Source: Paraburkholderia phenoliruptrix (GTDB lineage: Bacteria > Pseudomonadota > Gammaproteobacteria > Burkholderiales > Burkholderiaceae). From it: a stretch of DNA of 64,000 nucleotides. The stretch covers positions 124,001 to 188,000 of the forward strand of contig NZ_JAEUAV010000011.1 in assembly GCF_019511605.1 (NCBI RefSeq), written 5' to 3'. The notes under the pieces were generated by a model, which saw only the letters and a program-made list of their open reading frames with translations, was not told where the DNA came from and searched no databases. Of the stretch, positions 53,310 through 61,984 are shown piece by piece (within the stretch, counting starts at the first letter, position 1; each line of letters opens with the position of its first letter). Made by a program: the position numbers and the translations under genes.

Positions 53310-53394
53310 GGAGCAGGCGCGCCCCCGTGAGCAGGCGTACCCCGTCAGAGGAACGTCGGCGCGACGTTAGCGCCACCTTACTCACGCCTGCTCC
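53310..53394. repeat. inverted repeats with alternative pairing (GAGCAGGCG elements)
   Basis: GAGCAGGCG occurs at 53311-53319 and 53329-53337, and its complement CGCCTGCTC at 53385-53393. Either copy can pair with the last one over nine or ten bases. A separate dyad AACGTCG-GCG-CGACGTT lies at 53352-53368. The gene-free 331-base spacer could be the leader of the minus-strand hydrolase. Confidence 0.45.
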
Positions 53395-53427
53395 GCGCCC
53401 GAGGCGGAACCGCACTTCGAGCAATCG

Positions 53428-54306
53428 TCAGATCGGCTTCTTGCCCGCTTCATCGACGCGAGTGCCAGGGACCGTGCCCTCCACGCGCTCCACCTCCACT
53501 TCCGTTCCACGGACCGTGTCGTTGACAGTTTCGGTGCGGCTGCTCGACTCCTTGCCCACGATGACCTCTTCGACAACCCGCGCGGTCTTCGCCACGACGG
53601 CCTGCTCCGCGGTCTCGCGAATTTCGACAGAGCCTTCCTTCAGATCGGCAGCCGTTGCAGGCCGGTCCGTCGCCCTGCGTTCGATCGTCGCGTGCTCTTC
53701 GCGCAACTCGACCGACTCGCTAACGGGCGTTGTCGTCACTCGCGAATAGACGCGCACGCCGCCGGTATTCACTTCGCGCTTGCCGACTTCCAGCGACTCT
53801 TCGACGACCGGGAAAGCCTTGCGTTCGGCGGCAATCTGCTCGTCGGTGTAGGCGGGTGCATTGCGGTCGTATCCGGTATAGCCGCTGTTGCGCCATGCCG
53901 CGACGCGCGAATCGATGTCGACAGCACCCGCCGCATACAACGTTTCGCGCACCCGCTCGATCGACGACTCGTCATTCACGTCCACCGAAAGCAACGCGCC
54001 GCCGCGGCGTACTGCTTCCTGATAGTGGCCCGCCTCCTCGGGCCGGTCGTCGTCGCCAAAGAGCCGTTTGAAAAAATGTTCGATGCGATCGACCATCCCT
54101 TCATGCTCGTGGCCAGCAACCGCGCCCGAGTTCGCACCAGCTGTTGTCGTGCCGACGCTCGTATCTGCGGTACCCGCTTGATCGTATGCGGCGTCGCGAG
54201 CGTGAACGGTGATGTCGGCGGACGCAACGCCTTCTGCTTCCAGGCGGCCTCTTGCGGTTTGCGCCTGCTGGAATGAATCGAAAACGGCCAACAGAGTTTG
54301 AGTCAT
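53428..54306 (-). CDS. YsnF/DUF2382 domain stress-related protein
   Basis: This 292-residue protein has an N-terminal domain (TLLAVFDSFQQAQTARGRLEAEG) seen in general-stress protein 17M-like proteins, then a DUF2382 repeat (IPVVEESLEVGKREVNTGGVRVYSRVTTTPVSESVELREEHATIERRATDRP). A charged, Glu/Val-rich tail follows. The start is ATG 54306. Family members are linked to stress or desiccation, but the role is not settled. A second DUF2382 gene lies 90 bases upstream on the same strand. Confidence 0.85.
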   Translation of the reverse strand: MTQTLLAVFDSFQQAQTARGRLEAEGVASADITVHARDAAYDQAGTADTSVGTTTAGANSGAVAGHEHEGMVDRIEHFFKRLFGDDDRPEEAGHYQEAVRRGGALLSVDVNDESSIERVRETLYAAGAVDIDSRVAAWRNSGYTGYDRNAPAYTDEQIAAERKAFPVVEESLEVGKREVNTGGVRVYSRVTTTPVSESVELREEHATIERRATDRPATAADLKEGSVEIRETAEQAVVAKTARVVEEVIVGKESSSRTETVNDTVRGTEVEVERVEGTVPGTRVDEAGKKPI

Positions 54307-54395
54307 TGCAGATCTCCAAAGGTATGAATTAAGGACTACGCATGTCCTGGTGATGCGCGTGCTGCCGGCCGCGCAACCAGCGTTCCCGAGACCTG

Positions 54396-54863
54396 TCACG
54401 TACTGTTGTCCTCGGGCCGCCACTCGCCGTCCACACCGTCGCGGCGCTCCACCACCAATTCTTCGGAGTTCAACGTCACTTCGCGAACCACCTGCTGCAC
54501 CGATTCTTTCGTCGTGACGTGTACTTCTTCTTTCAACATCAACTGCATTTTTACGACTGGCACCGACTCGTACACGGGGATCACCAGCGTGTCGCCTTCC
54601 TGACGCGGCGGGTGGCGTTGATCGACCGCGCGATTGATGCTCACGCGTCGAACTTCGACGCGCTGCTCGTGCAGTTCGACGGACAGCGGCTGCGCTTTTT
54701 GATGAGTGATCTTGCGCGCTCGCACCCTGCCGGTTTCGATCTCTTCTATTCCGACCTCGAGCTGCTCCTGCACAACCGACACGCGATGTTCATCCGGCTT
54801 GCCGGGCTGTCCGGCGGGTTCGGATTCTCCTGGCTCGGCACTCGCCGATTCAACGGGGTTCAT
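54396..54863 (-). CDS. DUF2382 (YsnF) domain protein
   Basis: This 155-residue protein has a disordered N-terminus (EPGESEPAGQPGKPDEHR) and one DUF2382 domain: VQEQLEVGIEEIETGRVRARKITHQKAQPLSVELHEQRVEVRRVSINRAVD. It ends RRDGVDGEWRPEDNST. It is a short paralogue of the gene at 53428 and probably shares its transcript. Confidence 0.82.
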   Translation of the reverse strand: MNPVESASAEPGESEPAGQPGKPDEHRVSVVQEQLEVGIEEIETGRVRARKITHQKAQPLSVELHEQRVEVRRVSINRAVDQRHPPRQEGDTLVIPVYESVPVVKMQLMLKEEVHVTTKESVQQVVREVTLNSEELVVERRDGVDGEWRPEDNST

Positions 54864-55074
54864 GGTTGGTCTTCCATAAATGCGGACACTCGAATGAAAG
54901 CGGACGCGCGAGGTGAACGTGAGGCGACAACCAGAGGTGGCTGCACATCTGTCGGAGACCCTCACGACGTCTGCTGCGATCTGTGGGCGCCGAGGCGCCG
55001 CCACCGGTTCGCGCAAGCCGCATGCCGCCAAAGCACGGACGCGCTTGGCGGCGAGCCCGGCGCAACTCCGCACG

Positions 55075-55188
55075 TTGATCACATTAATCAAGGTTTTGAT
55101 CGATTTGCGCAAATCAGCCGGGCAAAGTACACTTGTCCGTGATCGTTTCAATCAAATCAGTGACCGATCCAATCAGGTCCGATCAGAC
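55075..55188 (+). promoter_or_regulatory. array of TTGAT/ATCA motifs upstream of kdgT
   Basis: The region contains repeated GATC, AATCA and ATCAG motifs: TTGATC (55075), AATCAAGG (55086), TTTTGATCG (55095), AAATCAGCC (55111), GTGATCG (55139), CAATCAAATCAG (55149), CCGATCCAATCAGG (55165) and CCGATCAG (55179). The last two copies give ATCAG-N-CCGATC units. DeoR repressors often bind such spaced repeats, and a DeoR gene ends the operon. Confidence 0.45.
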
Positions 55189-55200
55189 ATGGAGACTGGC

Positions 55201-56181
55201 ATGGCCCAAATACACATCAAGCGCGGCATCGAACGCGTACCCGGCGGCATGATGATCGTCCCGCTGCTGTTAGGCGCGCTCGTCGCGACTTTTCTGCCGG
55301 GCATGCCGAAGTTCTTCGGCTCTTTCACCAATGCGCTGTTCACCGGAGCGCTACCGATTCTTGCCGTGTTCTACGTCTGCATGGGCGCGAGCATCGACGT
55401 CAAGGCAACGCCTTATCTTCTGAAAAAGGGCGGCGCGTTGTTCGCCACCAAGGTGGGCTCGGCCATCGTGGTCGGCGTCGTGCTCGGACACTTTCTCGGC
55501 GAACAGCCTGTTTCGTCGGGACTCTTTGCCGGCCTGTCGACTCTCGCTGTCGTCGCGGCGATGAATGACACCAACGGCGGGCTCTACATGGCGCTGATGG
55601 GTCAATACGGCCGCTCTGAAGATGTCGGCGCGTACACCATCATGTCGCTCGAATCGGGCCCGTTCCTGACCATGGTCACGCTGGGCGTCGCGGGTCTGTC
55701 GGCCTTCCCGTGGCCTACGCTGGTCGGCAGCATCCTGCCGCTGGTGTTCGGCATGCTGCTTGGCAACCTGGACCGCGAAATGCGCGCGTTCCTCGGCAAG
55801 GCCGTGCCCGTGATGATTCCGTTCTTCGCGCTGGCGCTCGGCGCGAGTCTCGATCTGCACAAGGTGTGGCAGGCCGGCATTCTCGGCATCGGACTGGGTG
55901 TCGCCGTGGTGATCGTGACCGGTATTCCCCTTTATTTCGCCGACCGCCTGACGGGCGGCACCGGCGTGGCGGGCGCCGCCGCAGCGAATACGGCAGGCAA
56001 TGCAGCCGCCGTGCCGGCGTTGATCGCCGCGGCGAACCCGGTCTACGCGGAGGCGGCGAAAAGCGCGACGCTGCTCGTCGCCTCCTGCGTGGTGGTCACC
56101 GCGATCCTCTCGCCGCTGCTCACGGCAGCGGTCGCCAAACGCGTGCAGGTACGCCGCGAAGCAGCGGAACTGGCGCGATGA
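55201..56181 (+). CDS. KdgT-family 2-keto-3-deoxygluconate permease-like transporter
   Basis: This 326-residue inner-membrane protein has about ten hydrophobic segments and KdgT-family features (MKRGIERVPGGMMIVPLLLGA; LAVVAAMNDTNGGLYMALMGQYG; GAYTIMSLESGPFLTMV). KdgT imports 2-keto-3-deoxygluconate, but next to a DUF1537 kinase and PdxA2 it likely carries a four-carbon sugar acid. GGAG six bases before ATG 55201 sets the start. The stop overlaps the kinase start by four bases. Confidence 0.85.
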   Translation: MAQIHIKRGIERVPGGMMIVPLLLGALVATFLPGMPKFFGSFTNALFTGALPILAVFYVCMGASIDVKATPYLLKKGGALFATKVGSAIVVGVVLGHFLGEQPVSSGLFAGLSTLAVVAAMNDTNGGLYMALMGQYGRSEDVGAYTIMSLESGPFLTMVTLGVAGLSAFPWPTLVGSILPLVFGMLLGNLDREMRAFLGKAVPVMIPFFALALGASLDLHKVWQAGILGIGLGVAVVIVTGIPLYFADRLTGGTGVAGAAAANTAGNAAAVPALIAAANPVYAEAAKSATLLVASCVVVTAILSPLLTAAVAKRVQVRREAAELAR

Positions 56182-57488
56182 GCATGCTGATCATCGCTGA
56201 CGATCTGTCGGGCGCAGCAGACTGTGCGATCGGTTTCGCGAGCGCCGGACACCGCACGGTGGTCACGCTCGAAGTGCCCGCACATGGGCGCGACGAGCAC
56301 ACGGCCGACGTGATTGCCGCCGACACCGACACCCGCCGCCTCGCACCCGCCGAGGCCGCGCAGCGCACTGCCGCGGCATGGCAGGCCTTGCGTGCGCCGG
56401 GCCGGCGTCTGTACAAGAAAATCGACTCCACGTTGCGCGGCAATTGGGCTGCCGAAGTGGCCGCGCTGCAACCGCTCACCGGTCTTGCGATCGTCGCGCC
56501 GGCGTTCCCGGCGACCGGCCGCACCTTGCGCAACGGCCGCGTGTTCGTGCAGGGCGAGCCGCTGGAAGCGACCGATACGTGGAAGCTTGAAAACGCGGGC
56601 CGCTCAGCGGACCTTCATGCGATGCTCGCGCAAGCCGGCCTCAGCACTGCGCAGCTCGACGTCGATGCGTTGCGCGAAGGCGGCGACGCGCTCACGGCGC
56701 GGATCGCGGCGGTGGCAGCCAGCGGCACGCAGGCGCTGGTAGTCGATGCCGAGACAGGGCACGACCTGCTGACGCTCGCGCAGGCCACCACGCAGATGGA
56801 CGAGGACTTGTTCTGGGTCGGCTCCGGCGGCCTAGCGCGCGAGATTGCAAGTCTTGCAGGCTTGTTCGGAGCGGGCTCGCGCAAAGCGCGCGCACCGCAA
56901 ACAGCCGGCTGCCCGTCGCAGCCCCGGCATGAACAGGCGCCCGTGCTGGTGCTGGTCGGCAGTCTGTCGGCCGTGTCGGAGCGACAGTGTGCAATGCTGC
57001 GCGAGCGCGCGGGCATGGCGGAGCTGACCGTGCCGCCCGCCGTGCTGCGAGAGCGCGAGCATCACGCCGACTGGCCGGCATGGCAGGCGCGCATCGGCGC
57101 GGCGCTCGGCACGCGCGCGGATCTGCTGCTGCGCATTGGCCGCGACAACGCATTCGACGCGGCGGAAGGCGCAATGCTGTCGGCAGCGCTTGCCGCGCTC
57201 GTCGAGCCGCACTTCGCGACGCTCGGCGGTCTGATTGCAACGGGCGGCGAAACCGCGCGAGCAATGCTGAGCACCGTCGGCATCCGCGGCGTCGAACTGA
57301 TTGCGGAAATCGAGGCGGGTGTGGCCGTCGGCAAGCCCGTTAAAGCTAACGCAGCACAGACGCATCTGCGTATCGTCACGAAGGCAGGCGCCTTCGGCAC
57401 CGATCACGCGCTCTTCGCCGCATGGCGTTATCTGCATGAAGCGCCGGCAGCGTTATCCGGAACAACCGGCTTACACGATCCAGCTTGA
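56178..57488 (+). CDS. four-carbon acid sugar kinase (DUF1537; D-threonate kinase-like)
   Basis: This 436-residue DUF1537 kinase opens MLIIADDLSGAADCAIGFA, the ATP/substrate motif DDLTGA-type, followed by KKIDSTLRGNWAAEV and PAFPATGRTLRNG. A C-terminal nucleotide domain follows with VLVGSLSAVSERQ and LIATGGETARAML. Characterised members phosphorylate D-threonate, D-erythronate or related acids at O4. With the downstream PdxA2 the D-threonate route (phosphorylation, then oxidation and decarboxylation to DHAP) is most likely. The start overlaps the permease stop. Confidence 0.87.
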   Translation: MSMLIIADDLSGAADCAIGFASAGHRTVVTLEVPAHGRDEHTADVIAADTDTRRLAPAEAAQRTAAAWQALRAPGRRLYKKIDSTLRGNWAAEVAALQPLTGLAIVAPAFPATGRTLRNGRVFVQGEPLEATDTWKLENAGRSADLHAMLAQAGLSTAQLDVDALREGGDALTARIAAVAASGTQALVVDAETGHDLLTLAQATTQMDEDLFWVGSGGLAREIASLAGLFGAGSRKARAPQTAGCPSQPRHEQAPVLVLVGSLSAVSERQCAMLRERAGMAELTVPPAVLREREHHADWPAWQARIGAALGTRADLLLRIGRDNAFDAAEGAMLSAALAALVEPHFATLGGLIATGGETARAMLSTVGIRGVELIAEIEAGVAVGKPVKANAAQTHLRIVTKAGAFGTDHALFAAWRYLHEAPAALSGTTGLHDPA

Positions 57489-57548
57489 GCGCCGCGCTGG
57501 CGCGCTCAGGTGGGCCACAGCCAGACACCAAGGACCACGCAAAACATC

Positions 57549-58550
57549 ATGAGCAACTACCTCCCCGTAATCGGCATCACGATGGGCGACGCAGCGGGCG
57601 TCGGCCCGGAGATCGTCGTCAAGAGCCTCGCGCACGAGATCGTCTACCAGCAGTGTCGTCCGCTCGTGATCGGCGATGCGCGCCGGCTCGAACGCGCGAA
57701 TCAGATCGTGGGCGGCGCGGCAAAGATCCGCCGCATCAAGACAGCGGCCGAAGCGCGCTACGAGCCGGGCACGATCGACTGCATCGACCTCGACCTGATC
57801 CCCGACGATCTGCCGTTCGGCCAGTTGTCGGCAGTCGCGGGCGACGCCGCTTATCAGTTCATCGCGCGCGCGGTCGAACTCGCCGAGGCGAAGCAGATCG
57901 ACGCGATCTGCACCGCGCCGCTGAACAAGGAAGCGCTGCACGCGGGCGGCCACAAGTTTCCCGGCCACACCGAAATGCTCGCGCACCTGACGGGCGTCGA
58001 TGAAGTGTCGATGATGCTGGTCGCGCCGCAACTGCGCGTGATTCACGTGACCACGCACATCGGCATCATCGACGCGATCCGCAAGATCGAGCCGGGGCTG
58101 GTCCAGCGCACGATCGAGCGCGGCAACGCGACGCTGGTGAAGGCCGGCATCGCGAAGCCGCGCATCGGCGTGTGCGGCATCAATCCGCACGCCGGCGAAA
58201 ACGGCCTGTTCGGCTACGGCGAGGAGGAAGAGAAGATCGTTCCGGCCGTGAAGGTGCTGCAGGAACGCGGACTCGACGTGACCGGCCCGCTGCCCGCCGA
58301 CACGCTGTTTTTCCGCGCGGGCCGCGGCGACTTCGACCTCGTGGTGGCGATGTATCACGACCAGGGCCACGGTCCGGTGAAGGTGCTCGGTCTCGAGGCC
58401 GGAGTGAATGTGACCGTGGGACTGGAAGTGATCCGCACGTCGGTCGATCACGGCACGGCATTCGACATCGCCGGCAAAGGCATTGCCGACGAGCGCAGCC
58501 TGCTCGAGGCACTGCGCCAGGGCGCCGAACTCGCCACGCGGCGCGGCTGA
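57549..58550 (+). CDS. pdxA2: 4-hydroxythreonine-4-phosphate dehydrogenase-like (PdxA2/DtnP)
   Basis: This 333-residue dehydrogenase has the PdxA features: PVIGITMGDAAGVGPEIVVKSL, the metal ligands in the FPGHTEMLA, PHAGENGLFG and AMYHDQGHGP segments, and SVDHGTAFDIAGKG. PdxA makes pyridoxal phosphate precursors, but PdxA2 paralogues in sugar-acid operons oxidise and decarboxylate 4-phosphothreonate or 4-phosphoerythronate. Linkage to a DUF1537 kinase and KdgT supports the catabolic role. It is 60 bases after the kinase. Confidence 0.88.
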   Translation: MSNYLPVIGITMGDAAGVGPEIVVKSLAHEIVYQQCRPLVIGDARRLERANQIVGGAAKIRRIKTAAEARYEPGTIDCIDLDLIPDDLPFGQLSAVAGDAAYQFIARAVELAEAKQIDAICTAPLNKEALHAGGHKFPGHTEMLAHLTGVDEVSMMLVAPQLRVIHVTTHIGIIDAIRKIEPGLVQRTIERGNATLVKAGIAKPRIGVCGINPHAGENGLFGYGEEEEKIVPAVKVLQERGLDVTGPLPADTLFFRAGRGDFDLVVAMYHDQGHGPVKVLGLEAGVNVTVGLEVIRTSVDHGTAFDIAGKGIADERSLLEALRQGAELATRRG

Positions 58551-58618
58551 ACGCGCGCGATGAACGCGACGGGTGACGCGCGGGCCGTGGTGTAACATCG
58601 GCAGCCTCTTTATTGCAG

Positions 58619-59485
58619 ATGACAGCCATGAAAGCGTCCGAGCGCCATCGCGCGATTCTCGATCTCGTCCTGACCGGCGACGCCAACGTCGAACAGCTCA
58701 GCGCCGCGCTCGGCGTCTCCGAGGCAACGGTGCGGCGCGACCTCACCACGCTCGCCAACCAGCGTCGTCTGGTCCGCACTTATGGCGGCGCGACCGCACT
58801 GATCGGCTCGCACGAACCGGAGGCGTCGCTCGAAGAACGCAAGGCTATGCAGCGCGAACAGAAGGAAGCCATCGCGCGGGCCGCTGCCGCGCACGTCCAT
58901 GACGGCGATACGGTGCTGCTCGACGGCGGCACGACCTGCGCCGCGCTCGCGCGGCATCTGGGCTCGCGGGTCGATCTTCATGTGGTCACCAACAACCTGC
59001 TTGCGGTGATGACGCTTGCGAACGCGCCGGGCGTGCACCTGACTTTGATTGGCGGCGACCTGCGCAATTCGAGCATGAGCACGCTCGGGCCGCTCGCTGA
59101 ACTTGCGCTGAGCCGTCTGAGCGTGGACAAGGCGTTCCTCGGCGCCGACGGCGTCGTGGCCGAGTTCGGGCTGTGCGAGGCGAGCGCGCAGCAGGCTTAT
59201 CTGAAAGACTGCATCATCCGGCGCGCGGCGCAGGTCATGGTGCTGGCCGACGCCGATAAGCTCGGCCGCTCGCGGCAGCAGCATTGGACGCCGCTCGAGC
59301 GCGACTGGCGACTCATCACGTCGAGCGTCGCCGATGAGGCGCGCCTCGCTCCTTTCCGGGCGTTGGAACGCGTCGTCGTGGAGACCGCGGACCTCGACAA
59401 CCCACCACTTGCGGCGACGCCCCGCGACACAACGGCTCGCGGTGCCACCTCAGCGGCTCGCGGTGCCACCTCAGCGCCGGATTGA
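58619..59485 (+). CDS. DeoR-family transcriptional regulator
   Basis: This 288-residue regulator begins with a DeoR helix-turn-helix (RHRAILDLVLTGDANVEQLSAALGVSEATVRRDLTTL) and has the sugar-phosphate-sensing domain with DGGTTCAALARHL, TNNLLAVM and FLGADGV. The end carries a duplicated ARGATSA unit from a 21-base direct repeat. It probably represses the threonate operon in response to a phosphorylated intermediate. Starts at 58619 and 58628 are equally plausible. Confidence 0.9.
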   Translation: MTAMKASERHRAILDLVLTGDANVEQLSAALGVSEATVRRDLTTLANQRRLVRTYGGATALIGSHEPEASLEERKAMQREQKEAIARAAAAHVHDGDTVLLDGGTTCAALARHLGSRVDLHVVTNNLLAVMTLANAPGVHLTLIGGDLRNSSMSTLGPLAELALSRLSVDKAFLGADGVVAEFGLCEASAQQAYLKDCIIRRAAQVMVLADADKLGRSRQQHWTPLERDWRLITSSVADEARLAPFRALERVVVETADLDNPPLAATPRDTTARGATSAARGATSAPD

Positions 59486-59508
59486 TGTAAATGTGATCGG
59501 GCACGGCA

Positions 59509-59546
59509 CGAGCCGCTAGCGAGCCTTGCAACGGGCTCACGGCTCG
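59509..59546. terminator. nested hairpin between converging DeoR and SDR genes
   Basis: The outer arms CGAGCCG/CGGCTCG (59509-59515, 59540-59546) enclose an inner stem GAGCC/GGCTC (59521-59538). It lies between converging genes and is probably a bidirectional terminator. No U-run follows it. Confidence 0.5.
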
Positions 59547-59569
59547 GCAACCAGCGCGCCCGTGCACCG

Positions 59570-60322
59570 TCAACGCGAGAGTCCTGCTTCGGCCGCCCAT
59601 GCCACCGCGTCGGCGCCGGCCGGAATACGCATCGGCGAAGAAGGATCAGTCGCCGCGCGCCACACCGCCTCGGCTACGTCCTGCGGGTGGGTGATCGGCG
59701 AGGCCGTATCCGCGAAGCTCGTCAGCACCTGGTTGACGAGATCGGCATACGCCTCGTGCTCGAGACCGTGCCTCTGCGCATTCTCGCGAAAACGGCTTTC
59801 AGGCGAACGGCCCGGCAGCACGAGGCACAGCCGCACGCCGAACGGCGCCAGCTCCGCGGCAGTCGATTCCGTATACGCATTCACCGCCGCCTTGCTCGCG
59901 CTGTACGCGGCAATCAGGGGCAAAGCCTTCAGAGTCACGCTCGACGTGACGTTCACGACCACGCCTGCCCCGCGCTGACGGAACTGCGGCAGCACCGCCT
60001 GCGTCAACGCGATCGTGCCGAACGTGTTGGTCTCGAAGACCTCGCGCACCGCAGCGAGCGGCGTCAACTCGGACGGGGCGGCGAGACCAAAGCCCGCGTT
60101 GTTGACGAGGACGTCGAGCGGGCCCGCATCCTCGAGCGCGCGGCGAATGCTTTCGTTATCGGTGACGTCGAGGGCCAGCACCCGCAGGCGGGGCGAAGGC
60201 GGCAGTACGTCCGCGCGCGGTGTGCGCATGGTCGCGACGACATTCCAGTCGCGGTCGAGAAAATAGCGGGCGGTCTCGAGACCAAAGCCGGAAGAACAGC
60301 CGGTAATCAGTACGGTCGGCAT
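59570..60322 (-). CDS. short-chain dehydrogenase/reductase (SDR)
   Basis: This 250-residue classical SDR has the NADP-binding TGCSSGFGLETARYF, the NNAG motif (VLVNNAGFGLAAP), and the catalytic Ser/Tyr/Lys (SSVTLKALPLIAAYSASKAAV). It resembles oxidoreductases acting on ketones or alcohols. AGGA lies six bases before ATG 60322. It is divergent from an AraC-type regulator 102 bases away, which probably controls it. Confidence 0.91.
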   Translation of the reverse strand: MPTVLITGCSSGFGLETARYFLDRDWNVVATMRTPRADVLPPSPRLRVLALDVTDNESIRRALEDAGPLDVLVNNAGFGLAAPSELTPLAAVREVFETNTFGTIALTQAVLPQFRQRGAGVVVNVTSSVTLKALPLIAAYSASKAAVNAYTESTAAELAPFGVRLCLVLPGRSPESRFRENAQRHGLEHEAYADLVNQVLTSFADTASPITHPQDVAEAVWRAATDPSSPMRIPAGADAVAWAAEAGLSR

Positions 60323-60424
60323 GAAAAGTCCTGTTGGGGTGGTTTGCACATGCCGCTACGATAGATGGCAGCGCCCGCACTGACTACAATCGACAATCCA
60401 GATTTCATTTGCAGGAGTCCGGCA

Positions 60425-61339
60425 ATGATCGATCCATTGGCCGAGGTCGTCACGCTGCTGCAGCCAAGCGCGCGCTATTCCAAACTCGTGCTCGGCGCGA
60501 GCCCGTGGCGCATCCGCCGCTCGGATACCGGCCAGCCGCTTTACTGTGTGGTGCTGGACGGCGGCTGCCGCATCGCCATCGACGCTCACGAGCCGTTCGA
60601 GCTGCGCTCAGGCGACTTTCTGCTGGTTCCCGCAGCGCACGACGTCTGCATAACCAGCCTCGCACCGCCGCCGGGCGGCGAGACGTCGATGCCGGTAGCG
60701 CTCGGCAACGGCGAATTCCAGATCGGCGCCGCGAACAACCTGATCGACTCGCGCATGATGGCGGGGCACTGCAGCTTCGGTTCGCCGGACGCCGCGCTGC
60801 TCGTGTCGCTGCTGCCGCAGTTCGTGCATGTCCGCGGCGAGCCGCGGCTGGTCACGCTCGTCAATCTTGTACGGGAAGAATGGCGCGAAGAGCGGCCCGC
60901 GCGCGAGGTGGTGCTGTCGCGGCTGCTCGAAGTGCTGCTGATCGAAGCGCTGAGATCGGCGGCCGGGACGAACGCGTCACCGGGACTGGTGCGCGGCCTG
61001 GCCGACGGCCGCCTTGCGGCCGCAATCCGCGTCATGCACGAACGGCCGATGCACGCGTGGACGGTCGCCGAGCTCGCGAAGGAAGCGGCGCTTTCACGCT
61101 CGACGTTTTTCGAACGTTTCAGCCGCGCGGTTGGCGTAGCGCCAATGGCATATCTGCTCACCTGGCGCATGGCACTTGCCAAAGACCTGCTGCGTCGCAA
61201 CCAGGGCCGCGTCGCCGAGATTGCAGAGCGCGTCGGCTACAGTTCCGCCAGCACGTTCAGCGTCGCGTTCACGCGGCACGTGGGCAGGCCGCCCACGCAG
61301 TATGCGCGTGACGAGCAGGCGAGCGCGACAGGTGCCTAG
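60425..61339 (+). CDS. AraC-family regulator with cupin domain
   Basis: This 304-residue protein has an N-terminal cupin-type sensor (YCVVLDGGCRIAIDAHEPFELRSGDFLLVPAAHD) and a C-terminal AraC DNA-binding domain with two helix-turn-helix units (WTVAELAKEAALSRSTFFERF; GRVAEIAERVGYSSASTFSVAFTRHVG). AGGAG sets ATG 60425. It is divergent from the SDR gene. The inducer is unknown. Confidence 0.92.
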   Translation: MIDPLAEVVTLLQPSARYSKLVLGASPWRIRRSDTGQPLYCVVLDGGCRIAIDAHEPFELRSGDFLLVPAAHDVCITSLAPPPGGETSMPVALGNGEFQIGAANNLIDSRMMAGHCSFGSPDAALLVSLLPQFVHVRGEPRLVTLVNLVREEWREERPAREVVLSRLLEVLLIEALRSAAGTNASPGLVRGLADGRLAAAIRVMHERPMHAWTVAELAKEAALSRSTFFERFSRAVGVAPMAYLLTWRMALAKDLLRRNQGRVAEIAERVGYSSASTFSVAFTRHVGRPPTQYARDEQASATGA

Positions 61340-61509
61340 TACGCTGGTGGGATGAACAAGCCCGGTTCGGCGCGCCCCTCGCACACTTTGAGCATTTCGC
61401 TGGACGCATAGTAGTGCTGCCAGAACAGATGCTTCAGTCCAGGTATCCGGTGACGAGACCGGCCTTCCCGCGACGATGAGCTGCGCGATATGAGGGGCGA
61501 TGAGCGGCG

Positions 61510-61611
61510 TCAGAAAATACCGCTGAACGAAACCGCGAGCGCGAGGCCGATGCTCAGCGCGGATAGCATGAGCCAGAAGAAAAACACCGCCAGAGGTCCG
61601 AGAGGAATCAT
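61510..61611 (-). CDS. small single-pass membrane protein, 33 residues
   Basis: This short frame starts MIPLGPLAVFFFWL and continues as one hydrophobic helix. A GGAGG lies about six bases before ATG 61611, and the frame is otherwise isolated in a 645-base gap. Such micro-membrane proteins occur but are hard to confirm from sequence. The rest of the gap (61340-61984) shows nothing I can support. Confidence 0.4.
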   Translation of the reverse strand: MIPLGPLAVFFFWLMLSALSIGLALAVSFSGIF

Positions 61612-61984
61612 GATGCCCTCCACTAACGACCCCAGCGATCCTTGACTCAGTACATTGATCCCGAAGCCATGATCCAATGGTAGGCGCCCGAACTCCACTC
61701 CGCTAGACAGGCTTGCGAACACTTGACGTTGCCGCGCCGGCACCTATGGCAGGCCAATGGCTGGGGCAAGGGAAACACACTCTCAGCATGACGCTCGATG
61801 CGACCCTGGCAATCGTGCCGACAACGAGACAGCGTCATTTGTGGCGCTACTGAGGCAGTCTCACGCCTGATGCCCGGCGTCCAGGTAGTCCGCATTGAAT
61901 TCGCCGAGACAGGGCTGATTGAGCGCCGCAATCGCGTCCGTCATCAAATCAACGAACCCGCGAATGACCAGTCGGCGACGCGGC

